Below, piece after piece: positions 9,402 to 17,827 of a stretch of 64,000 bases of DNA (its first letter is position 1; the number at the start of each line of letters is the position of its first letter). The notes beneath the pieces were generated by a model. That model searched no databases and had not been told where the DNA came from. It saw only the letters and a program-made list of their open reading frames with translations. The position numbers were made by a program, and so were the translations under genes. The DNA comes from CAWDMC01 sp963803295 (lineage in GTDB: Bacteria > Acidobacteriota > Terriglobia > UBA7540): positions 1 to 64,000 of the forward strand of contig CAWDMC010000024.1 in assembly GCA_963803295.1 (NCBI GenBank), in the 5' to 3' direction.

Positions 9402-9421
9402 TCAGTTACGTGGAGGTGCAC
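9393..9421. repeat. RIT left junction: GTGCACC / GGTGCAC inverted pair
   Basis: GTGCACC (9393-9399, in IS66) and GGTGCAC (9415-9421, in the element) form a 7-bp inverted repeat around a 15-base spacer containing AGTTACG. This is the arrangement expected for a tyrosine-recombinase crossover site. The right junction has a matching layout. Confidence 0.6.
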
Positions 9422-9481
9422 GGATGAGCGCCGCCGCAGGCGCATGAAATGGGGCAGTGCTGGACACGGAAGTGAACATAA

Positions 9482-10498
9482 TCACAGGCTTTCAAGAAAG
9501 GCTAGCAGGCGATCGCTGGGTTTGAACTTGCGGCTCTTTCCGGTGGGCATAGCGATTTTGTCGATCGCTCTTTTCTTCATCGCCAAGTCGGCCTCGACAT
9601 ACATGTGAGTGGTCGCGGTGCTCTCGTGGCCGAGCCAGAGCGCAATCACGGTGATGTCGACCCCGGATTGAAGCAGGTGCATTCCCGTTGAATGTCGAAA
9701 ATGGTGAGGCGTAACCCGGCGATTTCGAAGCGTCGTACACGTCTCGCGGGCAACCGCTAAGCTCGCAGCGAGGCGCGACCGCACGCCCGTTCTCGTCAGG
9801 CGCTCACCGCGGCGATTGGGGAAGAGCGGGTAACCCACCGTTGTGCGAATCTGCCCGAGCCATTCCCGTAGTTGACGCCTCGTACTTTTCCATAGCGGGA
9901 TCACTCGTTCTTTCCTCCCTTTTCCATGGATGCGCAGGGTCGTGGTAGGGCCGAATTGTAAGTCTTCAACATTCAGCCTCGTGATCTCAGAGACCCGCGC
10001 ACCGGTGTTATACATCGTGGCGAGCATTACTCCATCACGGTGACCGCTCCAGGTGGTACGATCGGGAGCATTGAGGAGAGCGGTCATCTCTTCGCGGGCG
10101 ACATAGGATACCGGCCCCCGGTCAAAGCGTTTGACCGGGATGGCGAGCGCGCGGGTGATGGAAGCCAGGGCGGTCGGATCCTGCGACGCCGCGTAGCGAA
10201 GAAACGAACGGAGGGCGGCGAGACGCAGATTGCGACTGCGAACGCAGTTGTGGCGCTGGCTCTCGAGCGCATTGAGAAACGCGAGAATCTGAGGAGCATC
10301 CAGGTCAGCGAGCGTCAAGGAGGCGGGCGCCTTTCGAAACCTCTCCTGGCTGAATTGCAAAAATAGGCGAAACGTGTCGCGGTAGCTGGAGACGGTTTCC
10401 GGGCTGGCATTACGCTGTTGGCGTAAGTAATCGCAGAAGTATCGCTGCAGGAGTGAGGGAAAGTCGGTTTTGGAAGGCTGGGGTTTAGCTGAGTCCAT
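9482..10498 (-). CDS. ritC: Tyrosine recombinase, third RIT gene
   Basis: 338 residues. N-terminal SAM-like core-binding domain (residues about 15-105, FLQFSQERF, LDAPQILAFLNALE), then the catalytic domain with the first Arg in YNTGARVSEITRL, the beta-hairpin Lys in HGKGRKERVIPL, HHFRHSTG (HxxR box), LGHESTATTHMYVEAD with the second His and the tyrosine nucleophile. The full R-K-H-R-H-Y set is present, so it should be active. ATG 10498 overlaps the end of the second gene by 14 bases, indicating one polycistronic message. It resembles XerC/D-type integrases. Confidence 0.93.
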   Translation of the reverse strand: MDSAKPQPSKTDFPSLLQRYFCDYLRQQRNASPETVSSYRDTFRLFLQFSQERFRKAPASLTLADLDAPQILAFLNALESQRHNCVRSRNLRLAALRSFLRYAASQDPTALASITRALAIPVKRFDRGPVSYVAREEMTALLNAPDRTTWSGHRDGVMLATMYNTGARVSEITRLNVEDLQFGPTTTLRIHGKGRKERVIPLWKSTRRQLREWLGQIRTTVGYPLFPNRRGERLTRTGVRSRLAASLAVARETCTTLRNRRVTPHHFRHSTGMHLLQSGVDITVIALWLGHESTATTHMYVEADLAMKKRAIDKIAMPTGKSRKFKPSDRLLAFLESL

Positions 10499-11450
10499 GA
10501 CGGGCCTCCTCTCCGCTCAAGAAGAAGTGCTCAAAGCGTGCACCCACGGTGTTCATCAGTTCGGGGATTCCGGTCACGTACCAGTAGGTATCGGTCACCT
10601 TAACGTGCCCAAGGTAGGTCGACAGTGCCGGCATCGCGACGTGAACATCGACACCATCTCGATGCCAGGCCAGCAGACGACGGCAGACGAAGGTATGCCT
10701 CAGATCGTACAGACGAGGCAGCCTGTCGCCAGGGCGTGGTACCCATCCCAATTGACGACGCAAGAACTGAAAGGCCCAGAGCGCTTTCTTATAAGTGAAC
10801 GCGCTTCCGTTGTCGGACAAGAAGAAAGTTGGGGATTTCGGATATTTGATGTGGCCATCGCGGACTCGCGCGTACTCTTGGAGCGCACGGGCGGCCGTGG
10901 AGTGGAGCGCCACGATACGGGATTTTGAAAACTTTGTCTGGCGCACAGTGAGAGTGTGGGATCGGAAGTCCGCGTCGGCACAGGTCAGCCGCAAGGGCTC
11001 TGCGGGACGCATCCCAGTGCAGAAGAGCAAACGAAGGTAGGTATTGACCGAGTAAGGTCGCAGCCCCCCACGCGGCCTCAGCCTCGAGGATGCCTGCAGC
11101 AGGGCGCTGAACTCCTGGTCCGTGTAGATGTGCGGGATGTATCGGCGTTGAGCCGACCCGAGTAATCGAGGGGGAGGGATCTCCGTCTGAGGCTCGATGG
11201 TTCGGAGGTATCGGGTGAATGGCCGCAGAATCAGCAGGCGTCGTGCGGCGGTGGTCTGTTTTCCGGTGGGGGATGACTGAGCCCACCGAAGCGCCAATTC
11301 CATCGTGAGAGGTTTACCGCCGGCCGTGCGGTCTGCGAAATGTGCAAAGCCCAGGAGCTGTTCCCCCGCGATGCCAAGCTGGAAACCGAAGGCTCGGCGC
11401 AGAGCAAGGTACTCCCTTACATGTTGAGTCATGCCATTCGTCCGGTTCAT
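10485..11450 (-). CDS. ritB: Tyrosine recombinase, second RIT gene
   Basis: About 321 residues. Catalytic blocks are FCTGMRPAEPLRL (Arg), TKFSKSRIVAL (Lys), YDLRHTFVCRRL (the usual His three residues before the Arg is replaced; RH is kept), and LSTYLGHVKVTDTYWYVTG (His and Tyr). The start chosen is ATG 11450 because it overlaps the upstream stop as ATGA, the coupling typical of RIT operons; the frame itself opens at 11471. The second gene in RIT elements is usually the most diverged of the three. Confidence 0.9.
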   Translation of the reverse strand: MNRTNGMTQHVREYLALRRAFGFQLGIAGEQLLGFAHFADRTAGGKPLTMELALRWAQSSPTGKQTTAARRLLILRPFTRYLRTIEPQTEIPPPRLLGSAQRRYIPHIYTDQEFSALLQASSRLRPRGGLRPYSVNTYLRLLFCTGMRPAEPLRLTCADADFRSHTLTVRQTKFSKSRIVALHSTAARALQEYARVRDGHIKYPKSPTFFLSDNGSAFTYKKALWAFQFLRRQLGWVPRPGDRLPRLYDLRHTFVCRRLLAWHRDGVDVHVAMPALSTYLGHVKVTDTYWYVTGIPELMNTVGARFEHFFLSGEEARHGLS

Positions 11451-12709
11451 TGCGTCACCTCCTCGGGCCAAGGGGCAGCAACGCGAGCGAGGCGCGGCAG
11501 ATCGACCTTGGTGTAGATGGTGGTAGTGTCCAGGGATCGATGACGGAGTACGTCGGCCACTTCTTTGAGAGAGGCTCCGCGACGAAGCATCTGAGTGGCC
11601 GCGGTATGACGCAGAATCCGATTTCCGGTGACGAGGGACCCCAGTCCAGCGCGAGCGGCGGCTCTGAGGATTACGCCGCGGACCGTACGGGGCGTTGCCC
11701 CCTTCCCAATGGGAGGATAGACGCGAAGAAAAACCTGCCGTGTGGGCGTCTGGGGCCGTCCTCGACGGATGTAGTCCGCGATCGCCCTGCCCACCAAGCC
11801 GCTTAGCGGCAATTGATCGTCGCGGCGCGATTTACTGCCGGCGATTCGTAGTGTGCCTTGGCGCCAGTCAATATCGTCGAGGCGAAGTCGTGCGACCTCT
11901 TCGGCCCTGAGTCCCAGGTTCGTGAAACACCGTACGATGGCATAGTCGCGGCGGCCGGCGACCGTCCTGCGATCAAAGGCGGAAAGCAGGCGCCGCACTT
12001 GCGCATCAGTCAGGATCCGGGGCAGCGAGGCTAATCGGTGCGTGGCCGGGGCCGGCACGGCCAGGGCGAGTGCCTCCTCACACTTGCCGTGGAGCCGGAG
12101 AAAGCGGAAGTAGCTACGCAGAGACGAGGCAAGAACTTTGGCACTTGCCGGTTTGAGGCAAGCGGCACGTCTCGCCACGTATCTCACCACATCTTTGGGC
12201 GCCAAGCGGGACATCTCCACCGCGCCATCCGGGAAAAACGCGTGGAGGAACTCGCGAACGTAGCGTCTTCGATAGGTGCGAGTCGCCTCCTGCAGGCCTG
12301 AAGCGGTACACAGGTAATCATCGAAGCGCTGGATCTCGACGCTCAGAGCATCCGGCTTTTTCTCCTGATTCGAGACTCGAGGGCCAGCACTTCTTAGAAC
12401 AGCATCAAAGTGACGAAGTCCTGCACGAACGGTCTTATCTTGTCGCACACCGCCAAATGGACAGCGGCATGTGGGAAGATGGCGTGACAGGAAATTCGTG
12501 ATGTGAGCTTCACTGACCTGCGATGAATGAATGTGTCGCCGGGCTATCCAGTACGCGAAGTGAACCGCCGCTTGGTCATAGAAGGCGAGGGTCGCTGCCG
12601 CGTATCCTTGGGAATGAAGTTGGGCCGCCAACGCCTCGAGACTGAGCTTGAATTCCGCCGTTTCGATCTTTTGGCGAACCAGTGGGTTCTTAATACGGTA
12701 CTCAAACAT
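11447..12709 (-). CDS. ritA: Tyrosine recombinase, first RIT gene
   Basis: About 420 residues, the longest of the three, as is typical. The N-terminal region (residues about 1-110) includes FAYWIARRHIHSSQVSEAHI. The core-binding domain follows, then the catalytic domain with TNLGLRAEEVARLRL, AGSKSRRDDQLPL, RILRHTAATQML and VLRHRSLDTTTIYTKVDL, giving Arg, Lys, HxxR-type, His and Tyr positions. ATG 12709 has AAGGAG five bases upstream; the frame opens six codons earlier but without a ribosome site. A palindrome lies directly upstream of this ribosome site. Confidence 0.92.
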   Translation of the reverse strand: MFEYRIKNPLVRQKIETAEFKLSLEALAAQLHSQGYAAATLAFYDQAAVHFAYWIARRHIHSSQVSEAHITNFLSRHLPTCRCPFGGVRQDKTVRAGLRHFDAVLRSAGPRVSNQEKKPDALSVEIQRFDDYLCTASGLQEATRTYRRRYVREFLHAFFPDGAVEMSRLAPKDVVRYVARRAACLKPASAKVLASSLRSYFRFLRLHGKCEEALALAVPAPATHRLASLPRILTDAQVRRLLSAFDRRTVAGRRDYAIVRCFTNLGLRAEEVARLRLDDIDWRQGTLRIAGSKSRRDDQLPLSGLVGRAIADYIRRGRPQTPTRQVFLRVYPPIGKGATPRTVRGVILRAAARAGLGSLVTGNRILRHTAATQMLRRGASLKEVADVLRHRSLDTTTIYTKVDLPRLARVAAPWPEEVTQ

Positions 12710-12723
12710 AGACGCTCCTTTCC

Positions 12724-12738
12724 CCACCCTGAGGGTGG
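12724..12738 (-). promoter_or_regulatory. Palindrome just upstream of the RIT operon start
   Basis: CCACCC-TGA-GGGTGG is a perfect 6-bp inverted repeat with a 3-base centre, ending about 10 bases before the ribosome-binding site of the first recombinase gene. It could be an operator for autoregulation or a small mRNA hairpin; this is inferred from position only. Confidence 0.45.
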
Positions 12739-12805
12739 AAGAGCGTCCATTGTTATGTGCAGGAACTCAGAAAGGAAACGAGCGATTCTTGAGGGAGCTT
12801 CACGT

Positions 12806-12841
12806 GTCGCACCAAACAGTTTCCGTAATTGGCTGGTGCAC
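12806..12841. repeat. RIT right junction: GTGCACCA / TGGTGCGAC inverted pair
   Basis: Read on the minus strand, GTGCACCAG (12841-12833, IS66) is followed by CAATTACGG and then TGGTGCGAC (12814-12806, element). The arms match imperfectly around an 18-19 base spacer, resembling the left junction at 9393-9421. Confidence 0.5.
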
Positions 12842-14279
12842 ATAATTCCGATGCAGAATGCATTTCTTCAGAGCCCGCTCCACAAGGTTCGAGTCCAGGG
12901 GCGCGCCAGCCTGGCGAAGGAACAAGGTCAAGCGTTCCCAATGCCTCAAGCAGTAGGTGATCGCCTCGCCCAGCCCTGAGTTGGGTTCGACTCTCTTCTC
13001 GGCGAACTGGGCCTTGAACCAGGCATGCAGAGCGTCCATCACAGGCGCGCTGTGCTGCTGATGAATCCGCAGTCGTGCTTCCGGGGACAGGCCCTGGGCC
13101 TCGGCCTCCGCATCGTAGCGGTAGACCTCGCGCAAGCTCTCCAGCACGAACCGGCACTCCTCGGGGAAGTTCGGCGTCACCTCGACGAAGCGACGCCGGG
13201 CGTGCGCGTTGCAGTTTCCCCAGAGAATTTCCAACTTCTGCCTCGAGCTTCGGCACGTTGCGTGACAAGGCATCCGACATTTGAATGGGCGGCGCGAGTC
13301 CCTGTGCCCGCTCGACGAACACCCGGGCGAGGTTCTCCCCGGCATGATTCCGCCCGGTGAAGAACAGCGCGATCCGCTGCCCCTGCCGCGTCGTCGACAC
13401 GATGCCGGAGGTGAACAGTCCCGTCCGTTCCTTGGAGCTCGACGAGGCTTCCTCCTCCTCCGCGCGCGGAGGGCTCGCCCTCGCCAGCGCCAGGATCTTC
13501 ATGCGGGTGTCGTCGTTATAAAAGACTTCCCCTTGGGCGGCCTGCCGGATCAACTCTTCGAAAACCGGCCGAATCACTTCGGCTGTTTCCGCGACGATTT
13601 CGCACTGCGTCGAAGCCGGCAGCGGAATCCCCAGACTCGCCTCCAGCCTCTCCAGCCGATCCCACGGAACGCCACTGCCGTACTTCAACAGTGCGATCAT
13701 CGCTGCTGCGCTTTCAGCGTACTTTTTCTCGCCCACCTCTTGCGGCGCTTCCGCCTCATAAATCTCGCCGCACAGATTGCAGCGCAGACGTTCCAACTCG
13801 TAGACTTTGGCCGCAATCGGTGCCTGGCCCACCACCCGGATGCGCAGCCCAGGCTCTTTCTGCAGGTACACCTTCCCCTTCAAACATCCCGGACAGTGAT
13901 CTCCGGACTTCAAAGAACCGTGCGCGATTTTGATTCGCTCGGCGCCCCGATATGCCTGGGCGCCGTTTCGCCCGTGCCCCGGCTTCGGTTTCCTATTTTC
14001 GTTCGCCTTCGCAGCGGAACTATTTCTCGGAGGCGCCTGGATCCCGGCTTGCTCCAGGACCTTGCTCGTCTTCTCTGTACTCGGCTTCGTCAACAGTGCG
14101 CGCAGTTGGCTGATCGTGGTGTTCTTCTCCCCGATCCTCTCGATCAAATAGCTCAGCGCCTGGATCGCTTCTTCCAGCCTCTGACAGTCCTCTGCGCTCA
14201 ACGGCCCTTGGCGCGCCCGCTCCCCCAGCGCGGCCAACTCTTCCAGATTCACCTCGATCTGCTCCTTCGCAGGCTTCAC
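12833..14279 (-). pseudogene. tnpC: IS66-family transposase TnpC, frameshifted and truncated (copy 2)
   Basis: Same protein as copy 1 up to ALSRNVPKLE, then an extra base (G at 13240 on the plus strand) shifts the frame and replaces the C-terminal third, including the catalytic glutamate region, with unrelated sequence. The original frame resumes as KLEILWGNCNAHARRRF and ends at NYVHQ, again at the RIT border. The gene is therefore doubly inactivated. It follows druA directly, with one base between the druA stop and the tnpC start. Confidence 0.88.
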
Positions 14280-14571
14280 TTTACTCTACCTTGGCCAGCA
14301 GCTCACGAAAGCGCGAGGTGAGCGGATACCCCAGCACTTCCTTGATCGAACGGTTCGGCCGCTTGTTCGGGCAGTTCTTCCCTCGGCCCGTCGTCCGCCC
14401 CAGCACCACCCAGTTCGCCGCCCGGTAGCAGGTCCCGCGATAGCGTTCGGGATCCACGAAGGTCTCCAGGAAATAGACGGGGTGTCCGTAGATCCGCTCC
14501 CAGTCTCGCGCCAGGACCGTGGCCATGCGGGCCAGAATATGGGAGGCCAAGAATTCCACTCGAACCCAAGG
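12833..14571 (-). repeat. Right arm of the ~1.74-kb inverted repeat (IS66 segment)
   Basis: Reverse-complement copy of 7664-9401, 1739 bases. The only difference noticed is one extra G at 13240. Beyond 14571 this copy continues into more druA sequence, whereas the left arm is joined to cassette 1. Confidence 0.93.
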
Positions 14572-14745
14572 CAAAATCAGGAAACGAGGGTTGTAAGCGA
14601 GAAAAGGCAGATTACGGCGTCGCGCCTCGGCCGACCAGCCGATGTAGCGATCGCGGGCGCCCAGATGCCGCGCTGCCGACGACCAGGCCAGGCAGGCGAG
14701 TGGGCGTCCCGCGGCGGAGACGATGTATTTCAGGTGTTCGCCTAC
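14281..14745 (-). pseudogene. DruA (DUF4338) C-terminal half, separated by cassette insertion
   Basis: Continues the DUF4338 protein whose N-terminal half is at 17352-17827. It reads PVGEHLKYIVSAAGRPLACL, WSSAARHLGARDRYIGW, FLAYNPRFLILPWVRV, then GHPVYFLETFVDPER and TTGRGKNCPNK. The N-terminal half ends YLRYQQPV and this half begins PVGEHLKY, so the join reconstitutes a normal DUF4338 core of roughly 315 residues. An upstream open frame extends to 15042 but that part belongs to the cassette and is not homologous. DruA is known from the Druantia defence system, but here it is an IS66 passenger. Confidence 0.85.
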
Positions 14746-14771
14746 CGGCTCGGTCACATAATGCACACAAT

Positions 14772-15236
14772 TTGGAAACGGTGACAGTGTACTACCGTTG
14801 GCATCCGCTCTTCGGCCTCTCCCTGCCAGTGCGTAGGCGCAGTCAGCACCGGGAGGGGGAGCGCCTCTATTGCGAGGCCCCGGACGGTCGAACCTGCCTT
14901 CTTCCCAATTGGATGTTGAGTCCGGAATGTTCGCGATTTCCGCTGGGTCTCCCGCGGGTTTCACTCGCAGCGCTCGGGGAGCTTCACGATCTCCTCGCGG
15001 CTTGGCAAACTGCCCCCCCTTGCGATAAAGCTTCTCCGACACTAACTCGCAAGGAGGGATGCGGTGAAGAAATCGGCGAAACGACTCAGCGGGCAGATGA
15101 ATCTCTCGCTTCTGAACCCGCCCGCCACGATCATTCCCGAGGGCAAGCTAGGACAACTGAACCGGGCCCTGGTGGAGCTACTGATCAGCGCAGCCCGGGA
15201 AGACGCGAAACAGGACTCCCAAGGAGGAAGAGGTGA
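14772..15236 (+). CDS. DUF5372-like cassette protein (cassette 2)
   Basis: First gene of the cassette. Conserved with cassette 1 through TVTVYYRWHPLFGLSLPV, ERLYCEAPDGRTCLLP and NWMLSPECSRFPLG. Possible starts are TTG 14772, GTG 14781 and GTG 14787, none with a strong ribosome site; the open frame extends into druA DNA but without relevance. The stop overlaps the recombinase GTG as GTGA, so the three genes are tightly coupled. The C-terminal third is basic, Arg-rich and overlaps the small gene in another frame. Function unknown; it may be a DNA-binding helper, which is inference only. Confidence 0.6.
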   Translation: METVTVYYRWHPLFGLSLPVRRRSQHREGERLYCEAPDGRTCLLPNWMLSPECSRFPLGLPRVSLAALGELHDLLAAWQTAPPCDKASPTLTRKEGCGEEIGETTQRADESLASEPARHDHSRGQARTTEPGPGGATDQRSPGRRETGLPRRKR

Positions 15237-15318
15237 ATTCGAAGCTCACGTCGGAACGTCTTCGCAAGAAGGCGATCGTCTACGTTCGCCAATCCAAGCC
15301 CAGCCAGTTGATCGATAA
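15064..15318 (+). CDS. Small cassette protein (84 aa)
   Basis: Starts at GTG 15064 with AAGGAGG seven bases upstream. The conserved part is the first ~50 residues (MKKSAKRLSGQMNLSLLNPP, then LGQLNRALVELLISAARED), matching the 63-residue protein of cassette 1. It overlaps both neighbours in different frames. No known domain was recognised. Retention in two diverged cassettes supports that it is a real gene. Confidence 0.6.
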   Translation: MKKSAKRLSGQMNLSLLNPPATIIPEGKLGQLNRALVELLISAAREDAKQDSQGGRGEFEAHVGTSSQEGDRLRSPIQAQPVDR

Positions 15319-17323
15319 TCAGGAAAGCCGGCGCCTGCAGTACGGCTTGGTGGACCGGGCCCGGGGGTTAGGTTTTCAACAGATCAATGTAATTGACGAA
15401 GACCTGGGACGCACGGGTTCCGGCTTGGTGGAGCGGCCCGGATTTCAGCACTTGGTTTCCGAAGTGCTCAGCGAAGAAGTGGGCGCAGTCTTTTGTCTGG
15501 AGGCTTCACGCTTGGCACGCAATGGTCGCGACTGGCACCATCTGATTGAGCTGTGTGGAATGGTCGGTGCCGTCCTGGCGGACCCCGACGGTATTTACGA
15601 TCCGATGCTGATTAATGATCGTCTTCTCTTGGGCCTGAAGGGATCCATGGCCGAATTTGAGCTCAGCTTGTTTCGACAGCGCTCGATCGAAGCGATTCGT
15701 CAGAAGGCCCAGCGGGGCGAGTTGTGGATCCCCCTTCCGGTCGGTTTCTGTTGGTCGCCGAACGGAAAAATCGAAAAGGATCCCGATGAGCGGGTGCAGC
15801 AAGCGGCCCAGTTGGTCTTTCGCAAGATGACGGAACTGGGGAGTATCCGCCAGGTAGTGATCTGGCTTCGGGAAGAGAACGTCTGCCTGCCCGCCTCTTC
15901 TCCTGTCGCGGGTACGTGCCAGAGAGTTTGGAAATTGCCGCTCTATCAAAACACTCACGACATGCTGACCAATCCCGTTTATGCCGGGGCTTACGCGTTC
16001 GGTAAGAGCGAAGCACGGACGAAGGTGGTGGACGGTCGAGCGCGAAGGACCTTCGGCCATGACAAGCCGCGAGCGGCCTGGGGGGTCTTGATTCGCGATC
16101 ATCATCCCGGCTACATTTCCTGGGAAGAGTACGAACGGAACCAAGCGATGATTGCCACGAACACCTTTGGCCATTCTGATGCGGAGCCGAAAGCCGGCCG
16201 AGGCGGTCGAGCTTTGCTCTCGGGTCTTCTGCGCTGCCGACGTTGCGGACGGAAATTGCACGTGAATTACTCAGGACCCGGCGGGGTCGTGATTCGCTAT
16301 GAGTGCAGCGGGGAACGCATCGATTGTGGGAAAGGCCGCTGCATCTCCTTTGGCGGCCTGCGGGTCGACCAAGCGGTGTCGAAGGAGGTACTGCGAGCTA
16401 TCGAAGGGAACGCGATCGAAGCCGCCTGGAAAGCTGCCGAGCAGATCAAGCAGCAGCAACAAGAGTTGCGAAAGGCCTTCGAGCTGGAAGTCGAACAGGC
16501 TCGCTACGAAGCGCGCTTGGCGGCGCGGCGCTACGAAGCCGTAGACCCCGAGCAGCGATTGGTGGCCAGAGAACTTGAGGCGCGATGGAACGTCGCCTTG
16601 CAGAAGGTCCAGGAGCTGGAACATAAGCTGGAGGAATTCGACCGCAAAAGCCCTTCGGCGCCCCTGCCGATCCGGGAAGTTCTGCTGAGCCTGGCGCAGG
16701 ATCTGCCCGCGGTTTGGAACTCTCCCTCGGCGGATATGCGGCTGAAGCAAAGAATCGTTCACATCCTCATTCGGGAGATCGTCGCCGACGGGGATGAGAG
16801 TAGCCGAGAGGTTGTTTTGCTGATTCACTGGGCGGGGGGCCAGCATTCCGAAGTGCGGGTGAAGAAAGGCGAGGGAGGAAAGCATCGGCACTGCACGAAT
16901 CTCGAGGCCACCGAGGTAATTCGGAAGATGGCAGGCAAATTCTCAGATGAGCAGATCGCTGTCACGTTGAATCGGCTCCGGCTACGAACCGGGCTCGACA
17001 ACACGTGGAACGAGATGCGCGTTTATTCGGTACGCCACCGGCTTGAACTTCCGGCCTTCGACCCGGATCAGAAGAGTCCAAACGAAGTCACTCTGGAGCA
17101 GGCAGCGCGGCGATTGAACCTCAGTCCGCCGAGCGTGCGGAAGATGATCGAAGAGAAGACATTGCTAGGCTATCAAGTTGTGGAGTGTGCTCCCTGGCAG
17201 ATCCCCGTCGAGGGGTTAGATACGGAGGCAGTGCGCCGGGCAGCCGCGAATCTTAGGAATCGCGTTCGCATCCCACGAAGCGAGAGCTGCGCTGAGCAGC
17301 GATCAATTTTTCCAGAGAGTTAG
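15233..17323 (+). CDS. Large serine recombinase
   Basis: 696 residues. Resolvase-type catalytic domain with YVRQS (Ser21), IDEDLGRTGSGLVERPGFQ and CLEASRLARNGRDWHHLIEL. The recombinase domain follows around residues 170-300 (LTNPVYAGAYAFG), then a zinc-ribbon with CRRCGRKLH and YECSGERIDCGKGRC (about 337-370), a long coiled coil (about 390-470), and a C-terminal extension with a helix-turn-helix-like stretch (LEQAARRLNLSPPSVRKMIE). GTG 15233 has AAGGAGG five bases upstream and overlaps the previous stop. It should cut and rejoin DNA at the cassette ends and looks intact. Confidence 0.93.
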   Translation: MNSKLTSERLRKKAIVYVRQSKPSQLIDNQESRRLQYGLVDRARGLGFQQINVIDEDLGRTGSGLVERPGFQHLVSEVLSEEVGAVFCLEASRLARNGRDWHHLIELCGMVGAVLADPDGIYDPMLINDRLLLGLKGSMAEFELSLFRQRSIEAIRQKAQRGELWIPLPVGFCWSPNGKIEKDPDERVQQAAQLVFRKMTELGSIRQVVIWLREENVCLPASSPVAGTCQRVWKLPLYQNTHDMLTNPVYAGAYAFGKSEARTKVVDGRARRTFGHDKPRAAWGVLIRDHHPGYISWEEYERNQAMIATNTFGHSDAEPKAGRGGRALLSGLLRCRRCGRKLHVNYSGPGGVVIRYECSGERIDCGKGRCISFGGLRVDQAVSKEVLRAIEGNAIEAAWKAAEQIKQQQQELRKAFELEVEQARYEARLAARRYEAVDPEQRLVARELEARWNVALQKVQELEHKLEEFDRKSPSAPLPIREVLLSLAQDLPAVWNSPSADMRLKQRIVHILIREIVADGDESSREVVLLIHWAGGQHSEVRVKKGEGGKHRHCTNLEATEVIRKMAGKFSDEQIAVTLNRLRLRTGLDNTWNEMRVYSVRHRLELPAFDPDQKSPNEVTLEQAARRLNLSPPSVRKMIEEKTLLGYQVVECAPWQIPVEGLDTEAVRRAAANLRNRVRIPRSESCAEQRSIFPES

Positions 17324-17351
17324 TGAGGTGTAGCAGAATGGAGTTCAATCG

Positions 17352-17827
17352 ACGGGTTGCTGGTAGCGGAGGTAGTGATGCTGCTCAATCAGGCTGTTGA
17401 ATAGAGGCTCATCAGCCGTGCGCCGCACCTGTTGAAAGTTTAATGGCCGGAGTTGGCTCAAGGGCGCGCACAGAGGCGTGCTATCAATTAGGACCGGGAC
17501 GGGCCGTTGGTGGCGCGTCAGTGGGTTGGGGGGCGTGTAGCGCACCGGCGGCAAGGCGATCTGGCCCGCCCGGTGCAGCATCAACAACAGGCCTCGGCAG
17601 AGCATATCGCGCGGCGTCCCGTTGGCCTGCTTCCATCCCCAAATCTCACAGAGTTTCGAGGACAACGCCCGCCGACTAGCCCCCGGATGGTCGGCGATGA
17701 GCCGCCGGATGACGGCGATCTCCTTCGCGCTGATCTCGCGGCCCCGGGTATCTCCACGCGGCGGGCATGTCTCAGTGTGTGGCAGAACGGGAAATGGAAC
17801 GCAAGCCCCTCGCGCGATTTTTCTCAC
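17352..17827 (-). pseudogene. DruA (DUF4338) N-terminal half
   Basis: Reads REISAKEIAVIRRLIADHPG, ASRRALSSKLCEIWGW, MLCRGLLLMLHRAGQIALPP and LRPLNFQQVRRTADEPLFNS, ending YLRYQQPV before cassette sequence supplies a stop at 17345. The start is GTG 17827, which overlaps the tnpB stop (GTGA), showing that druA is translated as part of the IS66 operon. The upstream open frame (to 18214) overlaps tnpB and is not coding. Interrupted by cassette 2, so nonfunctional unless the cassette excises. Confidence 0.82.

Larger units (their letters stand above)
9402..12832 (-). mobile_element. RIT (Recombinase-in-Trio) element, 3.43 kb
   Basis: Three consecutive overlapping tyrosine recombinase genes on the minus strand, with little else between the ends, is the defining layout of RIT elements. 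The borders are set by loss of identity between the two IS66 arms: 9401/9402 on the left and 12832/12833 on the right. Just inside each border is a related motif, CAGTTACG on the left and CAATTACG on the right (each read inward). Because both flanks are the same half of the target gene, no simple target-site duplication can be read. Confidence 0.85.
14746..17351 (+). mobile_element. Large-serine-recombinase cassette inserted in druA (cassette 2)
   Basis: 2.6 kb carrying three overlapping plus-strand genes: a DUF5372-like protein, a small protein and a large serine recombinase. The druA coding sequence is interrupted exactly at the cassette borders. In druA orientation the left half ends CCCGTC and the right half begins GGTAGGCGAAC; the shared dinucleotide is GT (AC at 14744-14745 and 17352-17353), a plausible crossover dinucleotide for a serine integrase. 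Confidence 0.82.
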
